A DNA stretch of 64,000 nucleotides. Source: JAHKLT01 sp046197865. GTDB taxonomy: Archaea; Methanobacteriota; Methanobacteria; Methanobacteriales; Methanobacteriaceae. The translations under genes were made by a program, and so were the position numbers. This document shows, piece by piece, positions 42,400-51,367 of this stretch (its first letter is position 1; each line of letters begins with the position of its first letter). The stretch covers positions 682,001 to 746,000 of the forward strand of contig NZ_CP166990.1 in NCBI RefSeq assembly GCF_046197865.1, read 5' to 3'. The notes beneath the pieces were generated by a model that saw nothing but the letters and a program-made list of their open reading frames with translations, did no database searches and was not told where the DNA came from.

Positions 42400-43422
42400 A
42401 TGACTTGTAGTGTTTTAGTTGGTGGAGCTTGGGGAGATGAAGGTAAGGGTAAATGTATTACTTATCTTTGTGATAATGATAAACCTAATATTATAGCTCG
42501 TGCAGGTGTTGGACCTAATGCAGGACATTCTGTAGAGTTTAATGGTGAAAAATATGGATTAAGATTAGTTCCTTCAGGATTCATGCATACAGATGCAAAA
42601 TTATTAATTGGTGCTGGAGTTTTAGTAGATACTGATGTTTTTTTCAATGAATTAGATTATTTAGGTAAATATAAATTAAAAGGTAGAACACATGTGGATT
42701 ATAGATGTTCTATATTAACTGAAGATCATAAAAAAAGAGATAAAGGTTCAGAACATTTATTTAAAAAAATTGGTAGTACTGGATCTGGTTGTGGACCAGC
42801 TAATTCTGATAGGGTTTTAAGAACAGCAAAAATGGCTAAAGATATTCCTGAATTAGAAGATTATGTTTCTGATGTAGCTCTTGAAACTAATGAAGCTATT
42901 GATAATGGGGAAGATGTATTTATTGAAGGTTCTCAAGGTTTTGCTCTTTCACTATATTATGGAACTTATCCTTATGTTACAAGTAAAGACACTACAGCTA
43001 GTACATTTGCAGCAGATGTAGGTGTTGGACCAACTAAAGTAGATGAAGTTATTAATGTTTTCAAAGCATATATTACAAGAGTTGGAGAAGGCCCATTTGC
43101 TACAGAGATATCTCAAGAAGAAGCAGAAAAATTAGATATTGAAGAATATGGGACTGTTACAGGCCGTAGAAGAAGAGTAGGACTCTTTGATATGGATCTT
43201 GCTAAAGAATCTTGTATGATAAATGGTGCAACTCAAATAGCTTTAACTTGTGTAGATAGATTATATCCAAATTGTGCTAAAACTCAAGATTATTCTGACT
43301 TGTCAGCTGATACAAAATCATTTATTTCTGATATTGAAACAGCTACTGGTGTTCCAGTTACTATTATTTCTACTGGCCCAGATTTAAAAGATACTATTGA
43401 TTTAAGATCTGAATTATTATAG
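42400..43422 (+). CDS. purA: Adenylosuccinate synthetase
   Basis: 340 residues, the shorter archaeal form. It joins IMP and aspartate using GTP, the first step from IMP to AMP. GGAWGDEGKGK is the GTP P-loop with the catalytic Asp, and GPNAGHSVEF has the catalytic His. IGSTGSGCGPA and TGRRRRVGLFD complete the IMP and aspartate sites. No partner gene nearby. Confidence 0.95.
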   Translation: MTCSVLVGGAWGDEGKGKCITYLCDNDKPNIIARAGVGPNAGHSVEFNGEKYGLRLVPSGFMHTDAKLLIGAGVLVDTDVFFNELDYLGKYKLKGRTHVDYRCSILTEDHKKRDKGSEHLFKKIGSTGSGCGPANSDRVLRTAKMAKDIPELEDYVSDVALETNEAIDNGEDVFIEGSQGFALSLYYGTYPYVTSKDTTASTFAADVGVGPTKVDEVINVFKAYITRVGEGPFATEISQEEAEKLDIEEYGTVTGRRRRVGLFDMDLAKESCMINGATQIALTCVDRLYPNCAKTQDYSDLSADTKSFISDIETATGVPVTIISTGPDLKDTIDLRSELL

Positions 43423-43446
43423 TTTTATAAAAATTATGGGGTTTAA

Positions 43447-44040
43447 TTATAATTTAGCCCCACAATGTATGCAAAAATTTGTATTAGGCGATATTGGTTT
43501 ATTGCAACTTTTACATATATTATTTTTTCTTTCTTTTCTTTCTTTTAGTGGCAAATTATTAATGGAATTATTTTTAGCTACTTCATTGTTTTGATTGGAA
43601 TAATTATTTTTTTTATTTTCACTACTAATGTTATTTGGGAAATTATTTCCATTCGGTTCATCATCATTTAAAATTATTTCTGTTAAAACAGATTGAATTT
43701 CAAAAATATTCACTTTATTATAATGAAATCTTAATTTAAGAGGAGCTATACTTCCTTTCAAATAAAGTTTTAATTCTCCATTTGAATCTAGTGTGCCTGG
43801 AGTTTCAACTGCAAAAGCAACAATGCTTTTATATGGAATTGATAGAAATTCTATTTTTTTCCCAGAAATTCCTTGAATATCAATTAAAAGTAATCGTTTT
43901 GATGTAAAAACTATATAATCTCTAAAAAGTTTATAAGCAAGATATATTGTTTCATCACTTAAAAAGATATGATTAAATTTATTTTCTATTTCATCAATTG
44001 AAATTCCTGAAGCATTACCTAATATTTCTAAAAGACCCAT
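43447..44040 (-). CDS. PH-domain protein with C-terminal zinc ribbon
   Basis: 197 residues from the ATG at 44040 (GGTGAT just upstream). Residues about 25-120 are a bacterial PH-like (bPH) domain: DYIVFTSKRLLLIDIQGISG, then PYKSIVAFAVETPG and the final helix FEIQSVLTEII. A Ser/Asn linker and a Cys4 ribbon (ICKSCNKPISPNTNFCIHCG) follow. Such proteins are cytoplasmic and of unknown role. It is convergent with purA. Confidence 0.8.
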   Translation of the reverse strand: MGLLEILGNASGISIDEIENKFNHIFLSDETIYLAYKLFRDYIVFTSKRLLLIDIQGISGKKIEFLSIPYKSIVAFAVETPGTLDSNGELKLYLKGSIAPLKLRFHYNKVNIFEIQSVLTEIILNDDEPNGNNFPNNISSENKKNNYSNQNNEVAKNNSINNLPLKERKERKNNICKSCNKPISPNTNFCIHCGAKL

Positions 44041-44195
44041 TTTAATCACCTATTACTCATTTTTTAATTAATTATATATAAACTTGAAGATTATTAATTT
44101 TCACCTTTAAATGTACTTTTATTGTTGAAATATATGTAATTAATAATTTTTATTAGAATTAATTTTTATAAATTGCTCTTTATTTTTTTTAAAAA

Positions 44196-44579
44196 GAAGG
44201 TCTGCCAAAATTATTTTGGTTTTATTATTGTTTTTGTTTTAGATTATTGTTTTTTTGATGTATATTTGTTTTTTAATAAAACATGGTACTTTATATACCA
44301 TTTAATACAAATAATAACTTGTAATTGATTAATAAATATTTTAATGATATTTTAGAAGAGTTCAATTCATTATTTAAAAAATCTTTTTTGCAAAAATGTT
44401 GATGTGAAAACCAAACACAATATTTAAAAAGAAATTAATCAAAAAAGAACTTTTTAAAAAAAAATACCTTAATCAGTTATGTACCATTGGAGGAATGGGA
44501 ATTTAAGCTCGTGCTACTATGGTTTATAATAACTATCTAAACAAGAAAAGATCAAAAATAGTATTTTTGATCGACCCTC
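44196..44579 (+). mobile_element. Non-coding element copy B, like the 3' tail of an IS200/IS605 tnpB
   Basis: Second copy of the element at 37296, about 385 bases, in the same orientation. The core at 44481-44547 is almost identical to copy A (ACCATTGGAGGAATGGGAAT against ACCGTTGGAGGAATGGGAAT). The right-end hairpin at 44550-44572 has 11-bp arms GATCAAAAATA/TATTTTTGATC. Relative to copy A one T-A pair replaces a C-G pair, so pairing is kept. The element ends in GACCCTC, 47 bases before the start of the ABC binding-protein gene. Confidence 0.55.
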
Positions 44580-44626
44580 AAAAAAACTTTTATTAAATGA
44601 AAACCATATTATTAAATTGTGATAAT

Positions 44627-45571
44627 ATGGATAAAAAGTATATTATTTTAATTGCTGTTATTGCTATTGTTGCTATTATCGGAGTTTTTGCTTTTATGGG
44701 CTCTGGCTCTGATAGTGATGTTGTTAAGATTGGATATCTTCCATCTGATCATGATTCTGCATTATTTGTAGCACAAGCTGATGATAGCTATGGTAAAAAA
44801 GGAATTAAAATTGAAACTGTTCAATTTAATAATGGTGGAGATTTAATGACTGCAATGGCTAGTGGAGAAGTTGACATTGGTTATGTTGGTATCACTCCAG
44901 TATTATCTTCAATTGATAAAGGGGTTCCTGTAAAAGTTATTTCTGGTGCTCAAATTGAAGGTAGTGGATTAGTAGTAGGAAAAGATTCAGGTATAAATTC
45001 TGTACAAGATTTAAAAGGTAAAAGTATAGCTACTCCTGGTGAAGCTTCTATCCAATATATGTTACTTGAATATGCACTTTCTAAAGAAGGTATGTCTATT
45101 GATGATGTTGATGCATCAGCTATGAAAGTAGCTCCAATGAACGATGCATTAAATTCTGGAAAAATTGATGCAATGTTAACATATGAACCATTTGTTACTA
45201 TTGCAGTTGAAAATGGTGCAGGAACTGTACTAGAATCTTCTTCAGATATTTTACCAGATCATCCATGTTGTGTTGTTGTTGCTAGTGATGATTTTATTAA
45301 CAATAACCCTGAAGATCTTGATGCTATTTTAGAAATTCATGAAAATGCTACAAATTATTTAAAAGAAAATCCTAATGAAGCTGCAAACAAACTTCCTGCA
45401 GAAGTAGTATCTGATGTTGAAGTTGAAAAGAAATCATTATCTAATATTAAATTTGTTTCAGGTTTAGATGATGCATATAAGCAAACTATTATGGACTTTA
45501 TGGATTTAGAAATAGAATTAGGTTTATTAAAAGAAGCTATTCCAGAAGATAAAATCTTCTATTCTAAATAA
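44627..45571 (+). CDS. ABC transporter substrate-binding protein (NMT1/SsuA type)
   Basis: 314 residues from the ATG at 44627 (behind GTGAT; ten upstream codons are possible but lack a ribosome site). A hydrophobic N-terminal anchor (IILIAVIAIVAIIGVFAFMG) is followed by VVKIGYLPSDHDSALFVAQA, MTAMASGEVDIGYVG and DLKGKSIATPGEASIQYM. These are hallmarks of binding proteins for nitrate, sulfonate, taurine or thiamine precursors. The ligand is unknown. Its permease and ATPase genes are 2.7 kb downstream, beyond three minus-strand genes. Confidence 0.85.
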   Translation: MDKKYIILIAVIAIVAIIGVFAFMGSGSDSDVVKIGYLPSDHDSALFVAQADDSYGKKGIKIETVQFNNGGDLMTAMASGEVDIGYVGITPVLSSIDKGVPVKVISGAQIEGSGLVVGKDSGINSVQDLKGKSIATPGEASIQYMLLEYALSKEGMSIDDVDASAMKVAPMNDALNSGKIDAMLTYEPFVTIAVENGAGTVLESSSDILPDHPCCVVVASDDFINNNPEDLDAILEIHENATNYLKENPNEAANKLPAEVVSDVEVEKKSLSNIKFVSGLDDAYKQTIMDFMDLEIELGLLKEAIPEDKIFYSK

Positions 45572-45580
45572 CTTCTTTTT

Positions 45581-46060
45581 TTATTCTTCTTTTTTATCAA
45601 GATAATCAAATGATACTTTTAAGAACTTTTTGAACACTTCAATTATTTTTACAATAATAACACTTAAATCATTTATAACTTCATTAAATTTCGCTGTTTT
45701 TACCTCTAAACTTGTCATACTAACTATACTTTGATTAAGCTCAGAGATATATTTTGGAAAAGTGTCTTCTACATGATTTAAAAAGTCAGCATATTCATTT
45801 TTATTTTCATCTTCTTCTTTAATCGTTTCAACCACTTCTCTATATAGATTTTCAAAATCTAAATAATTATTATTAAAGCTATCAAGAGTTTTAGCTATCT
45901 CATCAGCCATTTGATCTACACCTTTTTCTTTAATAGCTACATCTTTATCACTTGCAAGAAAATCAATGTTTTTGTGAAATACTTCTCCAACGATTTCAAG
46001 ATTATTATTTAATCCAATTACTCCTTTTCTAAATAAGTTTATATTAAATTCTTTAACCAT
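45581..46060 (-). CDS. Hypothetical helical protein
   Basis: 159 residues from the second of two ATGs (46060), spaced better from GTGAT than the first (46063). It is entirely helical and acidic, with heptad-like stretches (NEYADFLNHVEDTFPKYISE), so a coiled-coil bundle is likely. It lies 7 bases after the TM2 gene on the same strand, as a probable operon partner. Not recognised. Confidence 0.65.
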   Translation of the reverse strand: MVKEFNINLFRKGVIGLNNNLEIVGEVFHKNIDFLASDKDVAIKEKGVDQMADEIAKTLDSFNNNYLDFENLYREVVETIKEEDENKNEYADFLNHVEDTFPKYISELNQSIVSMTSLEVKTAKFNEVINDLSVIIVKIIEVFKKFLKVSFDYLDKKEE

Positions 46061-46070
46061 CATATCACTT

Positions 46071-46550
46071 TTAATAATTTAATTCTTTTGCAACCGTATA
46101 AGCATCATAAATTCCATAAATCCAAATTACTACTGCAATTAATCCTGGTATAATTAACCAAAAGAATGTAAAACAAAGTACATAACAAATTAATAAAATT
46201 AATCCTTTACCAAGTTCTCCATTATAAATTTGACCAAGACCACAAATAAAAAATGATAAAACAGCAGCTACTACAGGATCTTTTGAATTATTAGATGGTG
46301 CCTGTTTAACTCTAACTCCACATTTTGGACATATTTCTGCATTTATATCTATTGTTTTTCCACAATTAGAACAATATTTTGTATTTTTATCTTGTTTAGA
46401 TTTAGACCCACATTTTGGACATATCTCTGCATTTGAATTAATACTGCTTCCACAATTAGTACAATATTTATTATTTTCTTCAAAATTCTTTTCTTCAACA
46501 ATAGTATATTCTGGATTTTCAATTAATTTACCATCTTCAGGATTTGTCAT
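46071..46550 (-). CDS. Double zinc-ribbon TM2-domain protein
   Basis: 159 residues. Two Cys4 ribbons (YCTNCGSSINSNAEICPKCG and YCSNCGKTIDINAEICPKCG) occupy residues ~28-85. A TM2 domain follows: VVAAVLSFFICGLGQIYNGE, LGKGLILLICYVL and a last helix ending YGIYDAYTVAKEL. TM2 proteins are small membrane proteins of unknown role. First gene of a two-gene minus-strand unit. Confidence 0.8.
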   Translation of the reverse strand: MTNPEDGKLIENPEYTIVEEKNFEENNKYCTNCGSSINSNAEICPKCGSKSKQDKNTKYCSNCGKTIDINAEICPKCGVRVKQAPSNNSKDPVVAAVLSFFICGLGQIYNGELGKGLILLICYVLCFTFFWLIIPGLIAVVIWIYGIYDAYTVAKELNY

Positions 46551-46646
46551 TTTATCACGTTCTTAAAAATTATATTTATTTTTAAATAATATATATTATT
46601 ATTGAATATTAATAATAAGTAATTTAATAATATTCATGAATAATTG

Positions 46647-48179
46647 TTAATTTAAAATAACTTCATAAGCAGTATATGCATCATATTCATCAACATATAC
46701 TTCTTTAAGTTCAACTCCTTCTTTTAAACAAGTTTCATAATCTGGATCATATCGGTCTATGAAGTAAACTTTTGAACCATTAGCTATTTTTTCTTGAACT
46801 TCTGGTCTATTTAATACATTCTTTACTTCAACACCAAAATCAATTGTCTCAGAGGCATTATCTGTTCCAACAAGTATATTTTCATGTGAAGAAAAATAAT
46901 ATACATAGTTTTTATAATAAAGGAAATAATCATCAAAAATTATTATATTGTTTTCTCCAAAAACATCATGAATAACATCATTCTTCTCAGTAGTTTCTAC
47001 TAATTCTGCATTTTCAATATTTATGAAATCTGATGTTCCAACAACACCTACAATCATTATTACTACTAATATGGGTATGAAAATCTTTTTTATTTCATAT
47101 GTTTTTGATAAGAGAATACTTACTCCTAACCACAATAATCCAAGTATTGGAACTAAATATCTAACATGAAAAATAGGTTTAAAAAGTACAGATATTGTTA
47201 ATCCTACTACTGGAACTAATATAAATGCTAATAATGAAAATATTGCAAAATTTCCATTTAAATCTTTTTTTCCTTTTAAATAATAAATTATTATTGCAAT
47301 AATTCCTATTAATAATAATGTGCCTAAAATTGTAGGACTTGTTATTTCATTTCCTCGAATTATATAATCTACAGGAGATAAAACATAATAAATATAACCT
47401 ATTACTGAATCAAATGTTGCAGCTTCTATCCAATAATGAGTGTTGACTTTTGTTAATTGATATTTAAGTGAAGGTAACCAAGGAATATATGCTAATATAA
47501 TTAGAACTGAAGATGCAATCCAATATTTAACTAATTGTCTATTTTTATATAAAATATAAGCTATTAATAATAAATACAATACTCCTGATGCCATTGCTGA
47601 GAAATAATGGGTATATGCACTACAAATGGTCAAAATTGTTAATATGGCCCAATTTTTTAAATTTGAATTTTTTATTATCTCATATGTATAAATTAGACTT
47701 GCAGTCATAAACAATAATGCAAAACCATACATTCTAATTTCTACACCATAAATCATTAGTTGGGGCATTGAAGTAATACATAATGTAAATATTCCAGAAC
47801 ATAATAATCCAAATTCCTTTCTAATTTTAGTAGCACTTAATATAACTAGTAAATAAATAGGGATAAGTGAAACAAATTTAGATATAAACATAATATTGTT
47901 TATTTGTAAAAAACTGAAAATTTTTATAAAAAACTTCAATATAAAATAATATAATGGAGGATGAACATCTGTTGTGATTCCATATATGAAATCATTAAAT
48001 GGCATTAATACTGATGAGAACGTGAATATTTCATCACTCCAAACACCAAATCTGGTTAATCCAATATAGCTCATTATAAATAAGTATATTAATCCTATAG
48101 CAAACAAAATAAGTCCGATTTTTTCATCATTTTTTAATTTTGTTTTTTTAATATTCGTTAATTTCTCTTTAAAATCCAT
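46647..48179 (-). CDS. Glycosyltransferase family 39 (ArnT/PMT-like) membrane protein
   Basis: 510 residues with about 11 membrane helices and a soluble C-terminus. The first loop has the acidic motif in FGVWSDEIFTFS and DVHPPLYYFILKFF, which is the signature of GT39/GT83 enzymes that transfer sugar from a polyprenyl phosphate to protein or lipid outside the membrane. IFHVRYLVPILGLLWLGV is a later conserved block. In this organism it may glycosylate surface proteins. The acceptor is unknown. Confidence 0.8.
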   Translation of the reverse strand: MDFKEKLTNIKKTKLKNDEKIGLILFAIGLIYLFIMSYIGLTRFGVWSDEIFTFSSVLMPFNDFIYGITTDVHPPLYYFILKFFIKIFSFLQINNIMFISKFVSLIPIYLLVILSATKIRKEFGLLCSGIFTLCITSMPQLMIYGVEIRMYGFALLFMTASLIYTYEIIKNSNLKNWAILTILTICSAYTHYFSAMASGVLYLLLIAYILYKNRQLVKYWIASSVLIILAYIPWLPSLKYQLTKVNTHYWIEAATFDSVIGYIYYVLSPVDYIIRGNEITSPTILGTLLLIGIIAIIIYYLKGKKDLNGNFAIFSLLAFILVPVVGLTISVLFKPIFHVRYLVPILGLLWLGVSILLSKTYEIKKIFIPILVVIMIVGVVGTSDFINIENAELVETTEKNDVIHDVFGENNIIIFDDYFLYYKNYVYYFSSHENILVGTDNASETIDFGVEVKNVLNRPEVQEKIANGSKVYFIDRYDPDYETCLKEGVELKEVYVDEYDAYTAYEVILN

Positions 48180-48292
48180 TTAAATCATTTTCCCATAATT
48201 ATTTTTTTTATATTAATTGAACTTAAAATTTATATATTATTTTTTAGATATATATAATTATTAATTAAAAATTAAATAATTTCAGTGATTCA

Positions 48293-49033
48293 ATGAATAT
48301 AAGAAAACTTTATCCATTAATTTTACCAATAATAATTATTTTCATATGGTTTATGGTTACTTCAGTTTTAAAACTTGTCACACCTTATGTTTTACCTAGT
48401 CCAGTTGATGTTTGTTTATCAGCTATTGAAGTTATTTCATCTGGAAAACTTTTCTCAGATTCTATTAATACTTTATTTAAAGTATTTGGAGGTATGTTTT
48501 TTGCATCTATTGTAGCTATTCCTTTAGGAATTTTACTTGGATGGTCACAAATTTTAGAAGAAATGTCTAGTTTCGTAATAAGTGTTTTAAGACCTATTCC
48601 TCCTGTTGCATGGATTCCATTTTCTATTTTATGGTTTGGAATTGGAACTGTTCCAGCTATTTTCATAATTTTTATGGGATGTGTATTTCCAATTTTAATT
48701 TACACTATAGATGGTGTTAAAAGAACAGATAAAGTTTTAATTGAAGCTGCTCAAACTTTAGGTGCAAATAATTGGGATGTATTATCTAAAATCATGCTTC
48801 CTTCAGCTGTTCCATATATTCTTTCAGGCCTTAAAGTAGGTGTGGGAATAGCTTTAATGTGTACAATTTCTGCTGAAATGATTGGATCAAGCAGTGGGCT
48901 TGGTTATATGATTTTAACAGCAACAAACTTATTTGATACTGGTACTACTGTTGTTGGAATGTTAACTATAGGGTTTATTGGTTTAATATTAGATTATTTA
49001 TTTGGAAAAATTCAAGACCAAGTATTTTGGTAA
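48293..49033 (+). CDS. ABC transporter permease (SsuC/TauC type)
   Basis: 246 residues with six membrane helices. The EAA loop reads VLIEAAQTLGANNWDVLSKI, followed by MLPSAVPYILSGLKVGVGIA. VLPSPVDVC and FGIGTVPAIF are also typical. It is the membrane subunit partnering the ATPase 16 bases downstream, and almost certainly the binding protein at 44627. Confidence 0.9.
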   Translation: MNIRKLYPLILPIIIIFIWFMVTSVLKLVTPYVLPSPVDVCLSAIEVISSGKLFSDSINTLFKVFGGMFFASIVAIPLGILLGWSQILEEMSSFVISVLRPIPPVAWIPFSILWFGIGTVPAIFIIFMGCVFPILIYTIDGVKRTDKVLIEAAQTLGANNWDVLSKIMLPSAVPYILSGLKVGVGIALMCTISAEMIGSSSGLGYMILTATNLFDTGTTVVGMLTIGFIGLILDYLFGKIQDQVFW

Positions 49034-49049
49034 TAAAAGAGGGTTTCAT

Positions 49050-49796
49050 TTGTCAATTAAAGTTAAAAATATCAATAAAACATATCGTGCTCATGAAAAA
49101 GAGATTGATGTACTTGAAAATGTTAATCTCTCTGTTGAAGATGGAGAACTTATTTGTCTTTTAGGTCCTTCTGGCTGTGGTAAAACAACACTTTTAAGAT
49201 TAATTGCTGGACTTGAGCAACCAGACTCTGGTGAAATATTTGATGGGGAAGAACTTGTTAGGAAACCTTCAAAAGACAGAGGTTTTATATTCCAACAATA
49301 TTCTCTTTTCCCATGGCTTACAGTACTTGATAATGTAATGTTTGGTTTAAATTTAAATAATAAATCTAAAGAAGAAAACTTAGATTCTGCTAAAAGGTAT
49401 TTAGAAAGAGTCGGTTTAAGTGATTTTATGGATAGCTATCCTCATGAATTATCAGGAGGAATGAAACAAAGAGTAGCTATAATCCGTTCTTTATTAAATC
49501 ATACTCCTGTTTTACTTATGGATGAACCATTTTCTGCATTGGACATGCAAAATAGACAACGATTACAAGAACAATTAATTGGTGTTTGGAAAAGATTTGA
49601 AAATACTATTGTTTTTGTAACACATGATGTAGATGAAGCTGTTTTTTTAGCTGATAAAATAGTAGTGATGGATAAAAACCCAGGAAGGATTAAGGAAATT
49701 GTTGATATTTCACTACCTCGTATGAGAAATCGTGAGTCTATGGAATTTATTGAAGTCCAAGAAGAAGTCAAAAAACTCCTTGATGTTTGGGATTAA
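49050..49796 (+). CDS. ABC transporter ATP-binding protein (SsuB/TauB type)
   Basis: About 248 residues from a TTG at 49050, chosen because GAGGG lies just upstream and family members start at this point (SIKVKNINKTYRAHEKEI). The frame also runs back to an ATG at 49002 inside the permease gene. Walker A is LGPSGCGKTTLL, the signature HELSGGMKQRVAI and Walker B VLLMDEPFSALD. The Q-loop is FIFQQYSLFPWL. It powers uptake with the permease. The use of TTG is a guess supported by the ribosome site. Confidence 0.9.
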   Translation: MSIKVKNINKTYRAHEKEIDVLENVNLSVEDGELICLLGPSGCGKTTLLRLIAGLEQPDSGEIFDGEELVRKPSKDRGFIFQQYSLFPWLTVLDNVMFGLNLNNKSKEENLDSAKRYLERVGLSDFMDSYPHELSGGMKQRVAIIRSLLNHTPVLLMDEPFSALDMQNRQRLQEQLIGVWKRFENTIVFVTHDVDEAVFLADKIVVMDKNPGRIKEIVDISLPRMRNRESMEFIEVQEEVKKLLDVWD

Positions 49797-49982
49797 TATT
49801 AAAATATATACATATTTTTTTTTAGTGTTTTCTATTTTGGAAACAACTGAATTTTCATTTAAATTAGATTATTATATTTTTATATTTGAAATTTTAGTTT
49901 TATCCAAAAACAATGAAGTATAATTGATTAACATATATTTTTATAATATTTTAAAGTTTTAAAAGTTCAAAAAGAGCAGTTA

Positions 49983-50279
49983 CTCTACAAGTTATTTCAT
50001 CTAAAAGAGATTTATGAAACTAATGAATTTCGGAAAAATATACAACTGTCAAAGAAATTTTGACAGTTCAAAATGAAGATAATCGTAAAATAAAAAGGGA
50101 GTTTATGTTTTTAATCTTGATATTATAATATCTGTAGGATATGGTGTAAATAGTAAAGAAATTACACAGTTTTAAAATGGTCTAGTCATATTTTAAAAGA
50201 ATATAAAAAATTTAGACCAATTCAAGATAAAAATTATTTTTCTGATTTCGATAAACAAATTAAAGAAATCAAAAAATAA
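49983..50279 (+). pseudogene. Decayed RhuM-family gene
   Basis: Pieces in different frames match the RhuM (virulence protein) family. LYKLFHLKEIYETNEFRKN comes from 49983 onward. FNLDIIISVGYGVNSKEITQ at about 50110-50173 corresponds to the conserved NLDxIIxVGYRVNSK block. WSSHILKEYKKF runs to a TAA at 50277. At least two frameshifts or stops lie between the parts, and no ribosome site precedes them. RhuM genes are often on mobile elements, so this is probably a leftover of one. Confidence 0.65.
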
Positions 50280-50290
50280 ATCAACTTATT

Positions 50291-50614
50291 TTAAATTTCT
50301 TCTAATACAATAGCTGATATCATATCATCATCTTCAGCTATATCATCATTTAATATACATTTAAAAACCATTAAATCATCTTTTTCAGCATTCCAACAAT
50401 CAACATAACAAATCACATGGTCTTCAGCTATTTGTTTAAGTTTTTCATTAATTGATTCTTTATCTGAATTTTCAGAAACTTTATGCATGCTGATAATAGT
50501 AATGCTTGTTTTAATAAAGAATTCTTCAATTTTAATATCTTTAACTAAAAAGTTATTTCCATTTTCTGCTTGTATTGATCCATGTTCGAATGTATATTTT
50601 AATGTTTTTGCCAT
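50291..50614 (-). CDS. Hypothetical protein, last gene of the proS operon
   Basis: 107 residues, cytoplasmic, with alternating strands and acidic C-terminus (DDIAEDDDMISAIVLEEI). It starts behind GGAG, 9 bases after thiD. ITIISMHKVSENSDKESINE and VICYVDCWNAEKDDL are its clearest features. Family unknown. Confidence 0.65.
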   Translation of the reverse strand: MAKTLKYTFEHGSIQAENGNNFLVKDIKIEEFFIKTSITIISMHKVSENSDKESINEKLKQIAEDHVICYVDCWNAEKDDLMVFKCILNDDIAEDDDMISAIVLEEI

Positions 50615-50623
50615 TTTATCTCC

Positions 50624-51364
50624 TCATTTATGTATTAAAGTTCCATAATTCCCATTTAAAACTCCGCTATGAACATAATCTAATGATTTTTTAATAGCTA
50701 TTTCTAGAGTGTCTCCTAAAGCCAAATATGATACAATAGCTGCTGAGAAGACACAACCTGTTCCATGAAGATTATCGGTATCAATTAATTCCTCTTCAAT
50801 ATTTGAAATTTTTCCATTTAATGAAAGTGTATTTATTCCATCTAAATGCCCACCAGTTATAATAACATCACATATCTTTCCAAGTTCTATAGCTGCATTA
50901 ATTGCATCTTCTTTATTATTAACTTCCACGCCTGATAGTTCGGATGCTTCAGAAATATTGGGTGTTGTTAAAATAGATTCTGGAAGCAGATATTTAATCA
51001 TTGCATTATTTAAATCTTCTTTTGCTAGATTTCCACCAGCAGTTGAAACCATAACAGGATCAACAATAGCTTTTAAATTATATTCTTTAATTTTATGAGA
51101 AATTAATTTAATAATCTCAGTTGAATAGAGCATTCCAGTTTTTATGTATTTTATATCGTTGTAACAAGTTAATACAGAATCAATTTCTTCTTCAATATAT
51201 TCAACTTCTATTCCTTTGGTTGAAATCATTTCATATGGATTTTGACAAGTAAGTGCAGTTGGAATTCCAGTTCCAAAAACTCCAATATTTTGAAATGTTT
51301 TAATATCTGCTAGAAGTCCTGCTCCTCCACTTGGATCAATTCCAGCTATTGACATTACTTTCAT
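50624..51364 (-). CDS. thiD: Hydroxymethylpyrimidine/phosphomethylpyrimidine kinase
   Basis: 246 residues. It phosphorylates HMP-P to HMP-PP for thiamine synthesis. SIAGIDPSGGAGLLADIKTF is the ribokinase-like start, VDPVMVSTAGG the middle block and NLHGTGCVFSAAIVSYLA the anion hole with the catalytic Asp replaced by Cys, as in ThiD proteins. It follows cofC by 3 bases. In many archaea ThiD is fused to ThiN; here no ThiN domain is present. Confidence 0.9.
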   Translation of the reverse strand: MKVMSIAGIDPSGGAGLLADIKTFQNIGVFGTGIPTALTCQNPYEMISTKGIEVEYIEEEIDSVLTCYNDIKYIKTGMLYSTEIIKLISHKIKEYNLKAIVDPVMVSTAGGNLAKEDLNNAMIKYLLPESILTTPNISEASELSGVEVNNKEDAINAAIELGKICDVIITGGHLDGINTLSLNGKISNIEEELIDTDNLHGTGCVFSAAIVSYLALGDTLEIAIKKSLDYVHSGVLNGNYGTLIHK

Positions 51365-51367
51365 AAA

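Noticed and set aside
49732..49923. 63-codon frame after the ABC ATPase gene
   Set aside because: It overlaps the end of the ATPase gene in another frame and is otherwise AT-rich low-complexity sequence.
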